Source of the DNA: Colwellia sp.
GTDB taxonomy: Bacteria; Pseudomonadota; Gammaproteobacteria; Enterobacterales; Alteromonadaceae
Direction: 5' to 3'
Length of the DNA: 64,000 nucleotides
Assembly: GCA_013215385.1 (NCBI GenBank)
Contig: JABSOY010000001.1
Location: 1-64,000, forward strand
The position numbers and the translations under genes were made by a program. Of the stretch, positions 63,620 to 64,000 are shown one piece after another. Under the pieces are notes generated by a model. The model was not told where the DNA came from, did not search any database, and saw nothing but the letters and a program-made list of their open reading frames with translations. The number at the start of each line of letters is the position of its first letter. Within the stretch, counting starts at the first letter, position 1.

Positions 63620-64000
<381 letters not shown>

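Overview
The window is AT-rich chromosomal DNA from a marine gammaproteobacterium of the order Alteromonadales, most like Colwelliaceae (Colwellia or Thalassotalea). The reasons are the low GC content, the TonB2-type energy module with its DUF3450 and TPR partners, the sapABCDF-psp-ycjXF cluster, the phhAB-tyrR-maiA cluster, a PEP-CTERM protein, a vibriolysin-like protease and the apt-dnaX-ybaB-recR-htpG-adk backbone. The genus is inferred from gene content, not from a search. About 55 protein genes and one RNA gene (ffs, 4.5S SRP RNA) can be supported. No tRNA, rRNA, CRISPR array, prophage or transposase gene was seen.

Layout. 1-10.6 kb: an exported amidohydrolase (cut by the window edge), a Nudix hydrolase, an AraC-HTH/HDOD fusion, a PEP-CTERM protein, a CheX-receiver fusion, ybiT, a YehS-like gene, a DEAD-box helicase and a membrane protein. 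A hairpin-like, MITE-type element lies at about 9.64-9.94 kb and a 41-bp fragment of the same repeat at 3.45 kb. 10.6-15.8 kb: an exported gluzincin-like protein, a YkgJ-type Fe-S protein, an SDR behind a perfect operator-like palindrome, a secreted peroxiredoxin, a complementary bacterioferritin pair with bfd and two Fur boxes, and a glutathione peroxidase. 15.8-23.1 kb: one 2427-residue M4 metalloprotease with calcium-binding repeats and a rhombosortase-type tail.

23.2-33.8 kb is an envelope-stress and peptide-uptake block: pspF-sapABCDF on the minus strand, divergent from pspABC-ycjX-ycjF. 34-37.5 kb is aromatic amino-acid catabolism (phhA, phhB, tyrR, maiA) with a TyrR box before tyrR. 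37.6-41.7 kb holds a DUF3014 protein, ffs, a PilZ protein facing a ComFB-like protein, priC and a TSUP permease. 42.1-47.1 kb is a six-gene TonB2-type operon. 47.3-64 kb is the DNA-metabolism backbone apt-dnaX-ybaB-recR-htpG-adk, interrupted after ybaB by rnhA, lgt, an aldo/keto reductase, a DUF2975/XRE pair, a beta-barrel protein and an MFS carrier, and after recR by a CadC/TolB-like regulator divergent from a LACTB-like serine hydrolase.

The most useful points for a second look are: a full programmed -1 frameshift cassette in dnaX; the bacterioferritin pair in which one subunit keeps the ferroxidase site and the other keeps the haem ligand; an Lgt of Bacteroidota type in an unusual location; the AraC-HDOD fusion; the hairpin repeat family; the PilZ/ComFB pair; and an unlisted 41-residue membrane protein behind an FNR-like site. 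All family assignments come from reading motifs; no database search was run.
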